A stretch of 33,269 nucleotides of DNA, from contig NZ_RPFJ01000058.1 in NCBI RefSeq assembly GCF_003813905.1, forward strand, positions 1 to 33,269, in the 5' to 3' direction. The position numbers and the translations under genes were made by a program. How positions within the stretch are numbered: position 1 is the first letter of the stretch; each line of letters begins with the position of its first letter. The notes under the pieces were generated by a model. It was not told where the DNA came from. It ran no database searches and saw only the letters and a list, made by a program, of their open reading frames with translations. Positions 1 to 6,924 of the stretch are shown one piece after another. This DNA is from Aureibaculum marinum (lineage in GTDB: Bacteria > Bacteroidota > Bacteroidia > Flavobacteriales > Flavobacteriaceae).

Positions 1-2
1 TT

Positions 3-59
3 TGGGAAGATAAATACTTTTGCGAAACGGAGGACTTAAAAGAGGACACTGAATTATAA
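3..59 (+). CDS. C-terminal end of an upstream gene cut by the window edge
   Basis: Reading frame 3 is open from the first base of the window and gives 18 codons ending in TAA at 57-59, with the tail WEDKYFCETEDLKEDTEL. The composition (acidic, low hydrophobicity) is plausible for a soluble C-terminus. A hairpin repeat element follows, as it does after two other genes in this region, which supports a real gene end here. Too little remains to name a family, and chance openness over 18 codons cannot be excluded. Confidence 0.4.
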   Translation, partial: WEDKYFCETEDLKEDTEL

Positions 60-111
60 GAATTTATTAAAATTTAGAAATAACAAACGTTAGCTAACAC
101 CGTACAAAATT

Positions 112-185
112 TATTGTTGGTTCTAGCCTACTTACGAAAATCCTCGCGGACTTTCTATCTGTGATTTATTTGCTAACTTTAGTGC
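112..185. repeat. Dispersed hairpin repeat, copy A
   Basis: The core hairpin pairs 136-143 (GAAAATCC) with 148-155 (GGACTTTC) around a TCGC loop, with one mismatch. The left flank (TTCTAGCCTACTT) matches copy C almost base for base, and TTGC sits 34 bases after the first arm, the same offset as in copies B and C. It lies between the end of the cut-off upstream gene and the start of the next gene. The surrounding stretch, roughly 88-225, also has ACGTTAGC-like and ACGTAAGCC-like ends, suggesting a larger element. Confidence 0.6.
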
Positions 186-236
186 TTAAACATGCAACAA
201 AGCTTATACAACAACGTAAGCCATTAAAAAACAAAC

Positions 237-773
237 GTGAAAGAATTTTTAAAGAAAATAAAACTCATAGAGTATTTGACAACAGATGTTGAAATTCAAA
301 AAACTGAATTTGTATCAAAGTTTAAACAACATGTTGATGAAGGAAGTACAGGAATGTTTTCTGACACTTTCGATGTTTTTTCTTCAAGCAAGAATGAGTA
401 TAAAGGGCAAGTTGGACATGAAGGATTCAAGATAAAGAGGAGGAGAAAATTTTTCGATACAAATATGAATTTAGCAGTCGCAAGTGGAACTTATCGACAG
501 AGTAATGAAAAACTAATTATTGAAACCGAAATAAACGGATTTAGTGGAATGATGATTCCCTTTTATCTATTTGCAATTGTTTTTTATTCCATATTTATCG
601 GAGTATTTTTTATGGCCGATAATATTGAAGGAAATGGTGCTGGATTTGCATTACCATTTATACTAATACACGCGGCTTTTATGTTCGGAATTCCTTATTT
701 CATAATGAGGAGAAGTACAAAACGAATGAAGCACGAATTAGAACGTGAATTTTATTTTATGACAAAAAAATAA
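237..773 (+). CDS. Hypothetical two-helix membrane protein
   Basis: A 178-residue protein that I cannot assign to a named family. The soluble N-terminal part (1-104) is charged and contains a basic KIKRRRKFF patch around 65-73. It is followed by two predicted membrane helices at about 105-126 and 136-157, separated by a short Gly-rich loop, and a basic C-terminal tail (RRSTKRMK) that would stay in the cytoplasm. This predicts a hairpin inner-membrane protein with both ends in the cytoplasm. The chosen start is GTG at 237; no ATG gives a longer frame, and MKEFLKKIK is a reasonable N-terminus. It is a lone same-strand gene between intergenic spacers, as are its neighbours. No function can be inferred. 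Confidence 0.7.
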   Translation: MKEFLKKIKLIEYLTTDVEIQKTEFVSKFKQHVDEGSTGMFSDTFDVFSSSKNEYKGQVGHEGFKIKRRRKFFDTNMNLAVASGTYRQSNEKLIIETEINGFSGMMIPFYLFAIVFYSIFIGVFFMADNIEGNGAGFALPFILIHAAFMFGIPYFIMRRSTKRMKHELEREFYFMTKK

Positions 774-859
774 CGGCTTACAAACATAGCCCAACCGGTA
801 GTAAACATTGAGCCAAACTATAACAAACAAGAAATAGAAAAGTCTTTGTAATAAAAAAA

Positions 860-1945
860 ATGAAGAAAACATCAATTCTAGTTAACCTATTTTTAGTAAT
901 AATATTTTTTGCTTGTAAAGAAAAAAAATCAACGGAAACAATTATCGCAGAAAAAGAAAAAACTAATCAAGTAATTTTTAAAGTGGACGAAAGAATTGAA
1001 ATTTTAAGAATTGCATTTAATTTGGCAGTACAAGACTATATTGATCCAAAAATGCTTCCTTGTGATACTGAATATTCAAAACGTGTAAATAACCACTTCA
1101 AGGAGTTTAAAAATCATCAATTAATAAAATACATAGATGATTCACCAAATATATTGTTTGATTTTCCAACAATTGGATTGATGTTTAAAAATTTTGAAAC
1201 TTTTGAATTTGATGATATTTACTCTAAAGAACTTACGGGTTTTAAAATTACAAGAAAAGAAATTGACTCATTACAAACTCTTCTGATTGACTTTAGTAAA
1301 AAGTCTAATTTCAAAATGTTTGTTGAGAATAATAAAAATTATTATCGCAACGCTATAAAAACTATCGAAAAGCAAGTTAATGAAGAAAAACTTTTTGATA
1401 ACATAGTGAACTTTTTCCAATCTAAAGAACAGGGATTAGAATTGATTGTTTTTGTTGAGTTAACAAATAGTGCAAACAATAAAGCTGTATCGTTTTACGA
1501 TAAATATAACCCAAAGAAAAGAGCAACTATTTTAGGGAATATTTGTGAAACACCTGACAAATCAACTTCTACTAACGAAATATTGGAATTAGATGACAAT
1601 AGACGGGGAATTTTGTACCACGAAACAGCACATTTATTTACAGATAAGTTATTAAATATATACATTGGAGATTTAAGTCAATACAAATCTATCTGTGAGG
1701 ATTGTAATGATGTTAAAATAAAAGACAAAGTTGACCATCTTATAATAAATCCTTTACAATGGTTACTACAACATAGACTAAATTCAAAAGATGATGGACA
1801 CAATTTTTTTCTAAATGAATGCAAAGATATAAGAAAGGATATTTATGCAAAACTGAATGAGTATCAACCAGAAAAAGGGATGTCATTTGAACAAATATAT
1901 TCTGAATGTATAAATTTAATAAAACAATCAGCATCTGAATATTAA
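860..1945 (+). CDS. Putative lipoprotein with an HExxH zinc-protease-like motif
   Basis: 361 residues. The N-terminus is a lipoprotein signal: basic start, hydrophobic stretch 6-17, lipobox FFAC with Cys19, then a charged tether. The protein is therefore probably anchored in the outer or inner membrane facing the periplasm or outside. The striking motif is HETAH at residues 254-258, preceded by GILY and followed by LFTDKLL, which matches the HExxH zinc-binding helix of many metallopeptidases. A third metal ligand is not obvious; two Cys lie at about 275-280 (CEDC), and H311 and E316 lie further on. No known peptidase family is recognised, so activity is inferred from the motif only. It stands alone between spacers, with the hairpin repeat copy B right after its stop. 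Confidence 0.75.
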   Translation: MKKTSILVNLFLVIIFFACKEKKSTETIIAEKEKTNQVIFKVDERIEILRIAFNLAVQDYIDPKMLPCDTEYSKRVNNHFKEFKNHQLIKYIDDSPNILFDFPTIGLMFKNFETFEFDDIYSKELTGFKITRKEIDSLQTLLIDFSKKSNFKMFVENNKNYYRNAIKTIEKQVNEEKLFDNIVNFFQSKEQGLELIVFVELTNSANNKAVSFYDKYNPKKRATILGNICETPDKSTSTNEILELDDNRRGILYHETAHLFTDKLLNIYIGDLSQYKSICEDCNDVKIKDKVDHLIINPLQWLLQHRLNSKDDGHNFFLNECKDIRKDIYAKLNEYQPEKGMSFEQIYSECINLIKQSASEY

Positions 1946-1967
1946 CAAAATGCCAACACTTGGCATA

Positions 1968-2045
1968 CTTTATTTCTAGTTAAAGCGTACATCTGAAAAT
2001 TCACGCAGATTTTCAGATTGCTTTGTACTTGCAAGGTTAAGTGTG
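1968..2045. repeat. Dispersed hairpin repeat, copy B
   Basis: A perfect 10-base inverted repeat, ATCTGAAAAT at 1991-2000 and ATTTTCAGAT at 2009-2018, has an 8-base loop. The left flank (TTCTAGTTAAAGCGTACAT) resembles copy A. GTACTTGCAA begins at 2025, 30 bases after the GAAAAT of the first arm, exactly as in copy C. A smaller perfect hairpin, TGCCAA-CAC-TTGGCA, lies just before it at about 1951-1965, directly after the upstream stop codon, and may act as a terminator-like 3' end. Confidence 0.6.
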
Positions 2046-2197
2046 TTTTTATAAAGTCTGTCAAATTTTTTTATTTGACTATTTTCAATAAAAAAGATAC
2101 ATAGTAAAATTTTAAAATCTGGCTTGTGCCTAATCCGAAAATAATCGCTAATTTGTACGCTACGAGCCATATTTCAGGACAAGCCATTGAAAAAAAT

Positions 2198-2587
2198 ATG
2201 AAACGAATTTTTGAACTTTTAATAGCAATAATCTTTCTGACGTCTTGTTCGGAGAATTTTGATATTAAAGACCCAGCAGAATTCAATAAAAAGATTGAAA
2301 CAAGAACTGACATTGCAACAGCAGAACAATTAATTGAAATCTATTACAACTATCCTCCTAATGAAGGCATGCCTAAGCTTGAAATAGAAAGTAAAGAATT
2401 AGGTAACGGATTAATAGAAGTTACACTAATTCATGATGAGCAAGAAGATGACTCGCAAAGAGCAACTAAAATTGTTATGACAGCTGAACTGACAGGCGAA
2501 AAATGGATAGTTCATGAAATCAAAACAAATAGAAAATGTTGGGATGGACGGGGACATACTGATTGGGGAACCGATTGGTGCAATTAA
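2198..2587 (+). CDS. Small hypothetical lipoprotein
   Basis: 129 residues from ATG 2198. An in-frame ATG at 2126 would add 24 residues ahead of the signal peptide, so the later start is preferred. The N-terminus MKRIFELLIA followed by IIFLTSC is a typical lipoprotein signal with Cys17. The mature part is acidic, with alternating hydrophobic residues suggesting a small alpha+beta domain, and ends in a Cys- and Trp-rich motif (KCWDGRGHTDWGTDWCN) whose two Cys could form a disulfide in the periplasm. I do not recognise a named domain. It is a single gene flanked by copy B of the hairpin repeat upstream and a geneless stretch downstream. Confidence 0.7.
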   Translation: MKRIFELLIAIIFLTSCSENFDIKDPAEFNKKIETRTDIATAEQLIEIYYNYPPNEGMPKLEIESKELGNGLIEVTLIHDEQEDDSQRATKIVMTAELTGEKWIVHEIKTNRKCWDGRGHTDWGTDWCN

Positions 2588-2860
2588 CAAATGAATAGCT
2601 GAACTAAGATATTATTGATTTTGATGGTTGGCAATCTAATATTGATTGGTAAGTACTTTTTAGACAAGCTTAATATTCAATTTGCATTATGTTTGCCAGA
2701 TTATCCTTGCCCATTATGTCACAGATTATATGTCTAACATTTGGATATATCTTCTTGCTTGAAATTTGATTGCAATTATCCATGGTTTTAAATGGATTAA
2801 ATTGAAAAAATAAAAACGTATGGTAACAGAGTATATAGCAAAATAACCAACCTATAACAA
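2588..2860. other. Geneless AT-rich spacer
   Basis: No frame longer than a few dozen codons is open on either strand and no convincing hairpin terminator follows the upstream lipoprotein gene. With the small ORF that follows, it forms the 382-base gap before the DUF6090 gene. I see only AT-rich sequence here, probably the promoter region of the DUF6090 gene plus decayed sequence. Confidence 0.5.
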
Positions 2861-2977
2861 ATGATAAAATTCTTTAGATTATCGAAACACAATTTTGCAA
2901 AGCAAAATCAAAGGTCTGCCAGACATTTGGTAGAGATAGCCGCTTGCAGAAGATTTAAAATCCTAAAACATGATTAA
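2861..2977 (+). pseudogene. Short DUF6090-like start, likely gene remnant
   Basis: A 38-codon ORF starts ATGATAAAATTCTTTAG (MIKFFR), repeating the first six residues of the DUF6090 protein encoded just downstream (MIKFFR). After about 20 codons the sequence becomes unlike that family (AAC-R-R-F) and it stops at 2975-2977, overlapping the start of the downstream gene by 8 bases. This looks like the remnant of a second family member or of a partial duplication or recombination at the 5' end. A short translated leader coupled to the downstream gene is the alternative. Confidence 0.4.
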
Positions 2978-3743
2978 GTTCTTCAGACACATAAGACAGC
3001 GACTACTCTCTGAAAATAAATTCAGTAAATATTTACTTTATGCCATTGGAGAAATTGTATTAGTAGTCATTGGAATTCTCATCGCATTAAGTATTAATAA
3101 TTGGAATGAAAACAGAAAGAATGAAGATTTGGAAATTGCCTACCTTAAAGGGATTCAAAGCAATCTAATAAATGATATTGATGAACTTGAAAGGCATTTT
3201 AAAGGAGATACGCTAAAATTAGATGCATTATCTTTTTTATTAAGAACTACGGAAGCAGGCGTAGAAAATTCGCAGGTGCAAACCTATATTTCAAATTCAC
3301 TCTTTGTGTCAAAAGAACATTGGTTTGAAGGGCAAAACGTTGTATTTGAGGATATGAAATCATCAGGAAAACTCAACCTATTACAATCAGAAAAAGTCAA
3401 GCTTTCAACTCAAATTTACTATCGGCTTTTTGTAGAGACTATAAAGCATGAAGATATTAATAACCAATTTTACAGAAACTATATCAAAAATAATTCTGAA
3501 TTGGTCAAAGTGTATCCATTAGTAGAAGAAATGTTTCCACAGCGATGGAAATCAGGTGTGAAACCCGTAAAGTTTTCACCTACTTACTTCGATTTATCCG
3601 AAACTGAAATTGATAAAGTCCTTGATAACTATAGTTTGATCAAAGCAAGGCTATACAGTTCTCACATGGCACGCTTGCGTCTCTACCAAAATGCAAAACA
3701 ACTTGAAAAATTAATTGAAGTATATCTTGAAGAAAAAAAATAA
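2970..3743 (+). CDS. DUF6090 family membrane protein
   Basis: 257 residues. The N-terminus MIKFFRHIRQ, the single strongly hydrophobic helix at about 22-43 (GEIVLVVIGILIA) and the following NNWNE motif are the hallmarks of the Bacteroidota DUF6090 family. A helical, charged region of about 210 residues follows and would lie outside the membrane. The biochemical role of the family is not known. These proteins typically occur as solitary genes in variable regions of flavobacterial chromosomes, as here. The start at 2970 is supported by the family N-terminus. A decayed second copy of that N-terminus lies immediately upstream, and copy C of the hairpin repeat follows the stop. Confidence 0.85.
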   Translation: MIKFFRHIRQRLLSENKFSKYLLYAIGEIVLVVIGILIALSINNWNENRKNEDLEIAYLKGIQSNLINDIDELERHFKGDTLKLDALSFLLRTTEAGVENSQVQTYISNSLFVSKEHWFEGQNVVFEDMKSSGKLNLLQSEKVKLSTQIYYRLFVETIKHEDINNQFYRNYIKNNSELVKVYPLVEEMFPQRWKSGVKPVKFSPTYFDLSETEIDKVLDNYSLIKARLYSSHMARLRLYQNAKQLEKLIEVYLEEKK

Positions 3744-3768
3744 CGAAAGCACAACAATGGCTATCACT

Positions 3769-3845
3769 AATTGCTTGTTCTCGCTTACTTCTGAAAATCC
3801 GATAGGGTTTTCAATTTAGTACGTACTTGCAAAGTAAAGAGCTAA
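3769..3845. repeat. Dispersed hairpin repeat, copy C
   Basis: The hairpin pairs GAAAATCC (3793-3800) with GGGTTTTC (3805-3812) around GATA, with one G-T pair. The left flank, TTGCTTGTTCTCGCTTACTT, aligns with copy A, and GTACTTGCAA at 3823 lies 30 bases after the first arm, as in copy B. Downstream are AGCTAACCCGCG and ATAGCCGAGACGG motifs that may be the far end of the element. It sits between the DUF6090 gene and the following small ORF. Confidence 0.6.
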
Positions 3846-3972
3846 CCCGCGTAACTAAGCATAGCCGAGACGGTGGCAACAATCTGATTGGTTCACCAAA
3901 ATAAATTAAAGTAAAATAAACAAAATTGACAATTTACCTTCTAAATTCATTTGGGAAGATATTGAAAATAAT

Positions 3973-4197
3973 ATGTTATATCATTTATCTTATACAAACC
4001 AACATTACGGAATTCACGCTACTCTAAATGTGTTACCAATAATGAAAAATTATCCAGGACTTCCAGGAATTACTTATTGGGAAGACTTTACCAATGAACG
4101 TGAAAAAAGAAACGATTTAAATTTCACATATCAACAATATTTAAAAGAAGAGTTAGCAAATAATCCAGATAATATTCAAAATAAATTATCTGAATAA
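3973..4197 (+). CDS. Hypothetical small protein, possibly a 3' gene fragment
   Basis: 74 residues from ATG 3973, with no recognised domain. The frame stays open upstream to 3910 without a start codon, and the extra codons read like coding sequence (NLPSKFIWEDIENNM). The annotated ATG may therefore be internal and the ORF may be the surviving C-terminal piece of a longer gene whose 5' part was lost at the boundary with the hairpin repeat. The protein is polar and rich in Asn, Glu and Tyr, without a signal or membrane helix. Confidence 0.4.
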   Translation: MLYHLSYTNQHYGIHATLNVLPIMKNYPGLPGITYWEDFTNEREKRNDLNFTYQQYLKEELANNPDNIQNKLSE

Positions 4198-4230
4198 CAA
4201 CTGTATCAAAATAGCCAGTTGCTATAGAAT

Positions 4231-4437
4231 ATGACAAAACTTATTAAAATATTACTGATAATTCTATCAATTATCGGAATTGTTTATATGTTAACTTTTT
4301 GGAGTGTTGACTTTTTTTAATGGATTACAAATAACGTTGTTGGATTTGAAAATCAGGCACCAATTTTTAACGGACTGATTTTAATACAAATTGGATATCT
4401 GATATTTCGACTTTGGAATTGTAAAAATGTCTCTTAA
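4231..4437 (+). pseudogene. Small two-helix membrane ORF broken by an in-frame stop
   Basis: ATG 4231 opens a 29-codon frame (MTKLIKILLIILSIIGIVYM then LTFWSVDFF) that ends at TAA 4318-4320. The same frame continues directly with 38 more codons (WITNNVVGFENQ, then a second hydrophobic helix LILIQIGYLIF) to TAA at 4435-4437. Read through, it is a 67-residue protein with two membrane helices, so the internal TAA looks like a nonsense mutation. Right after it another frame (4433-4547) stays open for about 37 codons with protein-like composition (KYELKKKSTSEF), suggesting further decayed coding sequence. A genuine 29-residue membrane peptide is the alternative. Confidence 0.4.
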
Positions 4438-4822
4438 AATACGAACTAAAGAAAAAATCAACCTCTGAATTTATTCTAAATTACACAATTGAACTTGTAA
4501 GTCAAGCTAAAGTTATAGTTAAAAGAATATCTAATAAGACACAGTAGTAAAAAATGTGGTAAAAAAAGTTTGTTTTTTGAGTTATATATTTTTCTTATTT
4601 TTACAATGACACGGAATAATTAGGTTGCTTTAACTTCTTTATGTATCAGGATGTTGTAGTTCTGTTATTTCAACTGGTTCTTCACAATTTTATACAAATA
4701 GAAAGCTATATTTTGTAGAGGGATTGTTATTTATAGACGACTGCTATAGTTTTTATTTTCTTAGTAAAGTTAAGTCGCTATTCGTACTTCAAAAACTTAG
4801 TGTATAATTAAAACTAACCAAT
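4438..4822. other. Geneless leader with similarity to the one at 6028-6165
   Basis: No real gene beyond the possible decayed frame that ends at 4547. From about 4585 to 4730 the sequence aligns loosely with 6028-6165. Shared landmarks in the same order are TATTTTTACA (4596-4605), GGTTG-TTTAA, CTT-ATTTAT-like, AGGA, TTCTG and GTTCTT-CA. TATTTTTACA resembles the Bacteroidota -7 box TAnnTTTG, which would give the DUF4440-like gene a leader of about 210 bases. Confidence 0.4.
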
Positions 4823-5314
4823 ATGAAAAAATTAAAATCACATGTATCTCTAACAGTTATACTCCTTATTGTTTTAATAGGATGTAAAATGGACAAAAAT
4901 GACCAGACATTAACAAAAACTTCTGATTCAGAACTAAAAGCCATAATTACTAAACAAGTTGACAGCCTTTATGCAGTTTATGAAAGGTTTGATTATGATT
5001 GGATTGAGTTTTACGCTGACAACTACACAGCTATTTATCCGGACTCACCAATTCAACATTTTACCAAAGATTCGTTAAGATCACAATGGGAACGAATTTA
5101 TGCTAAATATGATGTGCAACTTATTAACCGTGGAAGACCAACAATTATTCCCTCTGAAGATATGGCTATTTCTTATAATACCTTTAATGAAATATTTATT
5201 AATAAAGAAAATTCAGATACTATTAAAAATGTTGGTACTTACATTATAAATTGGAAAAGGCAATCAGATGATTCTTGGAAGATAGTATTTGAAACGTTAC
5301 AAAATCATAAATAA
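4823..5314 (+). CDS. DUF4440/NTF2-like lipoprotein
   Basis: 163 residues. The signal region has a basic start, hydrophobic residues 8-19 and lipobox LIGC with Cys21. The mature part starts with a helix (IITKQVDSLYAVYERFDYDW) followed by alternating beta strands and a WxxxRQSDDSWKIVFE end, the usual layout of the DUF4440/SnoaL-like NTF2 fold. Members of this fold are small cone-shaped domains that bind ligands or act as accessory domains; no catalytic residues can be assigned here. The start at 4823 gives the intact lipoprotein signal. It has its own long leader and no operon partner; a decayed oxidoreductase follows. Confidence 0.75.
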   Translation: MKKLKSHVSLTVILLIVLIGCKMDKNDQTLTKTSDSELKAIITKQVDSLYAVYERFDYDWIEFYADNYTAIYPDSPIQHFTKDSLRSQWERIYAKYDVQLINRGRPTIIPSEDMAISYNTFNEIFINKENSDTIKNVGTYIINWKRQSDDSWKIVFETLQNHK

Positions 5315-5383
5315 CCTTATACGGCTTGTTTTTTATAAATGTAACACGGTATCTTCAATAAATTTAATTGTTATGGTTACTAA

Positions 5384-5866
5384 ATAAGAGATCATAAAAC
5401 GGCTATTATTGCTAATGGAGAAAGAGCATTTCATCTTGCTTCTTTAGTCACTTATTTAACCAAAGAAATAACAATTCTCACTTCAGGAGCAAAAGATTTT
5501 GAAGCAAAGCAACTAGAAAAGTTAAAGCAGCATAAGATTATTATCATTGAAAAAGAAATCTCTTCAATTGTATACCAAAATGGACAAATGGAAAAAATAA
5601 TATTCAAAGATGATAGCAGCAAAAATTTTGATTGTGATTATACTTCTATTCCTATTGAGCAAAGTTGTAATATACCCGCAGAGTTAGGTTGTAATTTCAC
5701 AGAACTTGGGCATATTGAAGTAAATTTTATGCAAAAAACTACAGAAAAAGACATCGTTGCTTGTGGAGACAATAGTTCATTGATGCGTTCAGTAGCTACT
5801 GCCGTTTATGGAGGAAACATAACGGGAGCTATGATAAATAATGAACTTACCCATGAAAATTTTTAA
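5384..5866 (+). pseudogene. Headless NAD(P)/FAD-dependent oxidoreductase remnant
   Basis: The frame is open from 5384 (just after a stop at 5381-5383) to the stop at 5864-5866, about 160 codons, with no proper start before ATG 5588. It reads as the second half of a thioredoxin-reductase-like flavoprotein. First comes the NAD(P)-binding part (AIIANGERAFHLASLVTYLT then ITILTSG), and later the C-terminal FAD motif DIVACGDNSSLMRSVATAVY ending in GAMINNEL. Intact relatives are about 300 residues; the N-terminal FAD-binding GxGxxG half is absent and cannot be found upstream, where only about 70 bases separate it from the previous gene. It should therefore be inactive. The break could be a deletion linked to the mobile character of this region. 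Confidence 0.7.
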
Positions 5867-6247
5867 TAAGGTTGAGGTTATAATACTTAATTTAAACTAT
5901 AAAATAAATAAACTTCTAGAAGAGGATATCAATTACAAACGTAAATTGACTTTTAGCTTGTTACCATGGTAAATGACAATGAACATAAATCTATTGTCAT
6001 ATGAAATAACAATACTAATTAGTTCTTCGTTATTTTTCATATTTTTACAGCTATACAATATTGGTTGTTTTAATTACTTATTTTTATAGGAGATTATTTT
6101 TCTGGTAATAAAAGTAGTTCTTTGCAACATTATTGTAATAGGGAACTAGTGTTATGTATATAGAAAAATATGTATTTCAAAGACTGTTAAAGTTCTTGTC
6201 TGTTTCTACAAAAACAAATAAAAATAATAGATTGATAATATTATAAA
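5867..6247. other. Geneless leader with similarity to the one at 4585-4730
   Basis: No credible ORF in this stretch. Positions 6028-6165 share ordered landmarks with the leader of the DUF4440-like gene: TATTTTTACA (6040-6049), TTGGTTG-TTTAATT, CTTATTTTTATAGGAG, TTCTGG and AGTTCTTTGCAA. The rest is AT-rich. TATTTTTACA is a candidate -7 promoter box, giving a leader of about 200 bases for the next gene. Confidence 0.4.
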
Positions 6248-6802
6248 ATGCACTTAAGGTATAAGCTTAATTCAAATGATTTTTTACAACAGGTTTTATA
6301 CTATAATTCCAATAATAAAACCTCTAAAAAACAACGATTAAAAGTTTGGTTATTTGTAACCTTAATAATATTTTCTATAGCCTTAATAATATACTTTTAT
6401 AAAGATCAAATTGAGATAGGACATTATTTAGGTGCTATTCCTATATTAATTTTAGGCATATTTTTGTTTCCTTATTTTTATAGAAATGTTTTAAAAAAAC
6501 GATTTTTTAAGTTGGTTGAAGAAAACTATAAAAATAATTTTGGAAAAGAATTTCATCTTTTTTTTCAGGAAAAAGAATTAGAAATTAACGATACAACCGG
6601 AACGTCTAAAATAGATTATTCTTCTTTAGAAAAAATTATAGAAATAGGTACACATTTCTTTTTTGTAATTAATACAGGAGTTTATCTAATTATACCAAAA
6701 TCTGAATTAGATAATGTTAATATCATAAGAAAAAAAATAAAGGATATAGCAGTAGAAAACCAAATTTTATTTTCATCTGAATTAGATTGGAAATGGAAAT
6801 AA
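6248..6802 (+). CDS. YcxB-like family membrane protein
   Basis: 184 residues. A short N-terminal segment resembling the YcxB start (LRYKLNSNDFLQ) is followed by two membrane helices at about 32-51 and 59-79. A soluble C-terminal domain follows, in which beta strands (IDYSSLEKIIEIGTHFFFVI then GVYLIIPKSEL) resemble the PH-like YcxB C-terminal domain. The order of two helices followed by this small beta domain and the I-P-K motif are what suggest the family. The function of the family is unknown. It has a long leader shared in part with the DUF4440-like gene upstream and no obvious operon partner. Confidence 0.65.
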   Translation: MHLRYKLNSNDFLQQVLYYNSNNKTSKKQRLKVWLFVTLIIFSIALIIYFYKDQIEIGHYLGAIPILILGIFLFPYFYRNVLKKRFFKLVEENYKNNFGKEFHLFFQEKELEINDTTGTSKIDYSSLEKIIEIGTHFFFVINTGVYLIIPKSELDNVNIIRKKIKDIAVENQILFSSELDWKWK

Positions 6803-6924
6803 GTAGAGCTGGTTAACCTTGTCTAATGTTAAGATCAGATGATTAAAATTTTATAATTTGGTGTTTTTAATTTTATTTTTTTCTTGCTATTAAATAACAA
6901 CTCTAATAAATAAAGATTAACAAA

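Noticed and set aside
2071-2313. 80-codon minus-strand open frame over repeat B and the small lipoprotein gene
   Set aside because: It runs antisense through a signal peptide and an intergenic repeat with no plausible start context or domain.
4556-4567. GTGGTAAAAAA resembling an MraZ box
   Set aside because: A single copy without a 10-base partner, in a region unrelated to division genes; chance match in AT-rich DNA is likely.
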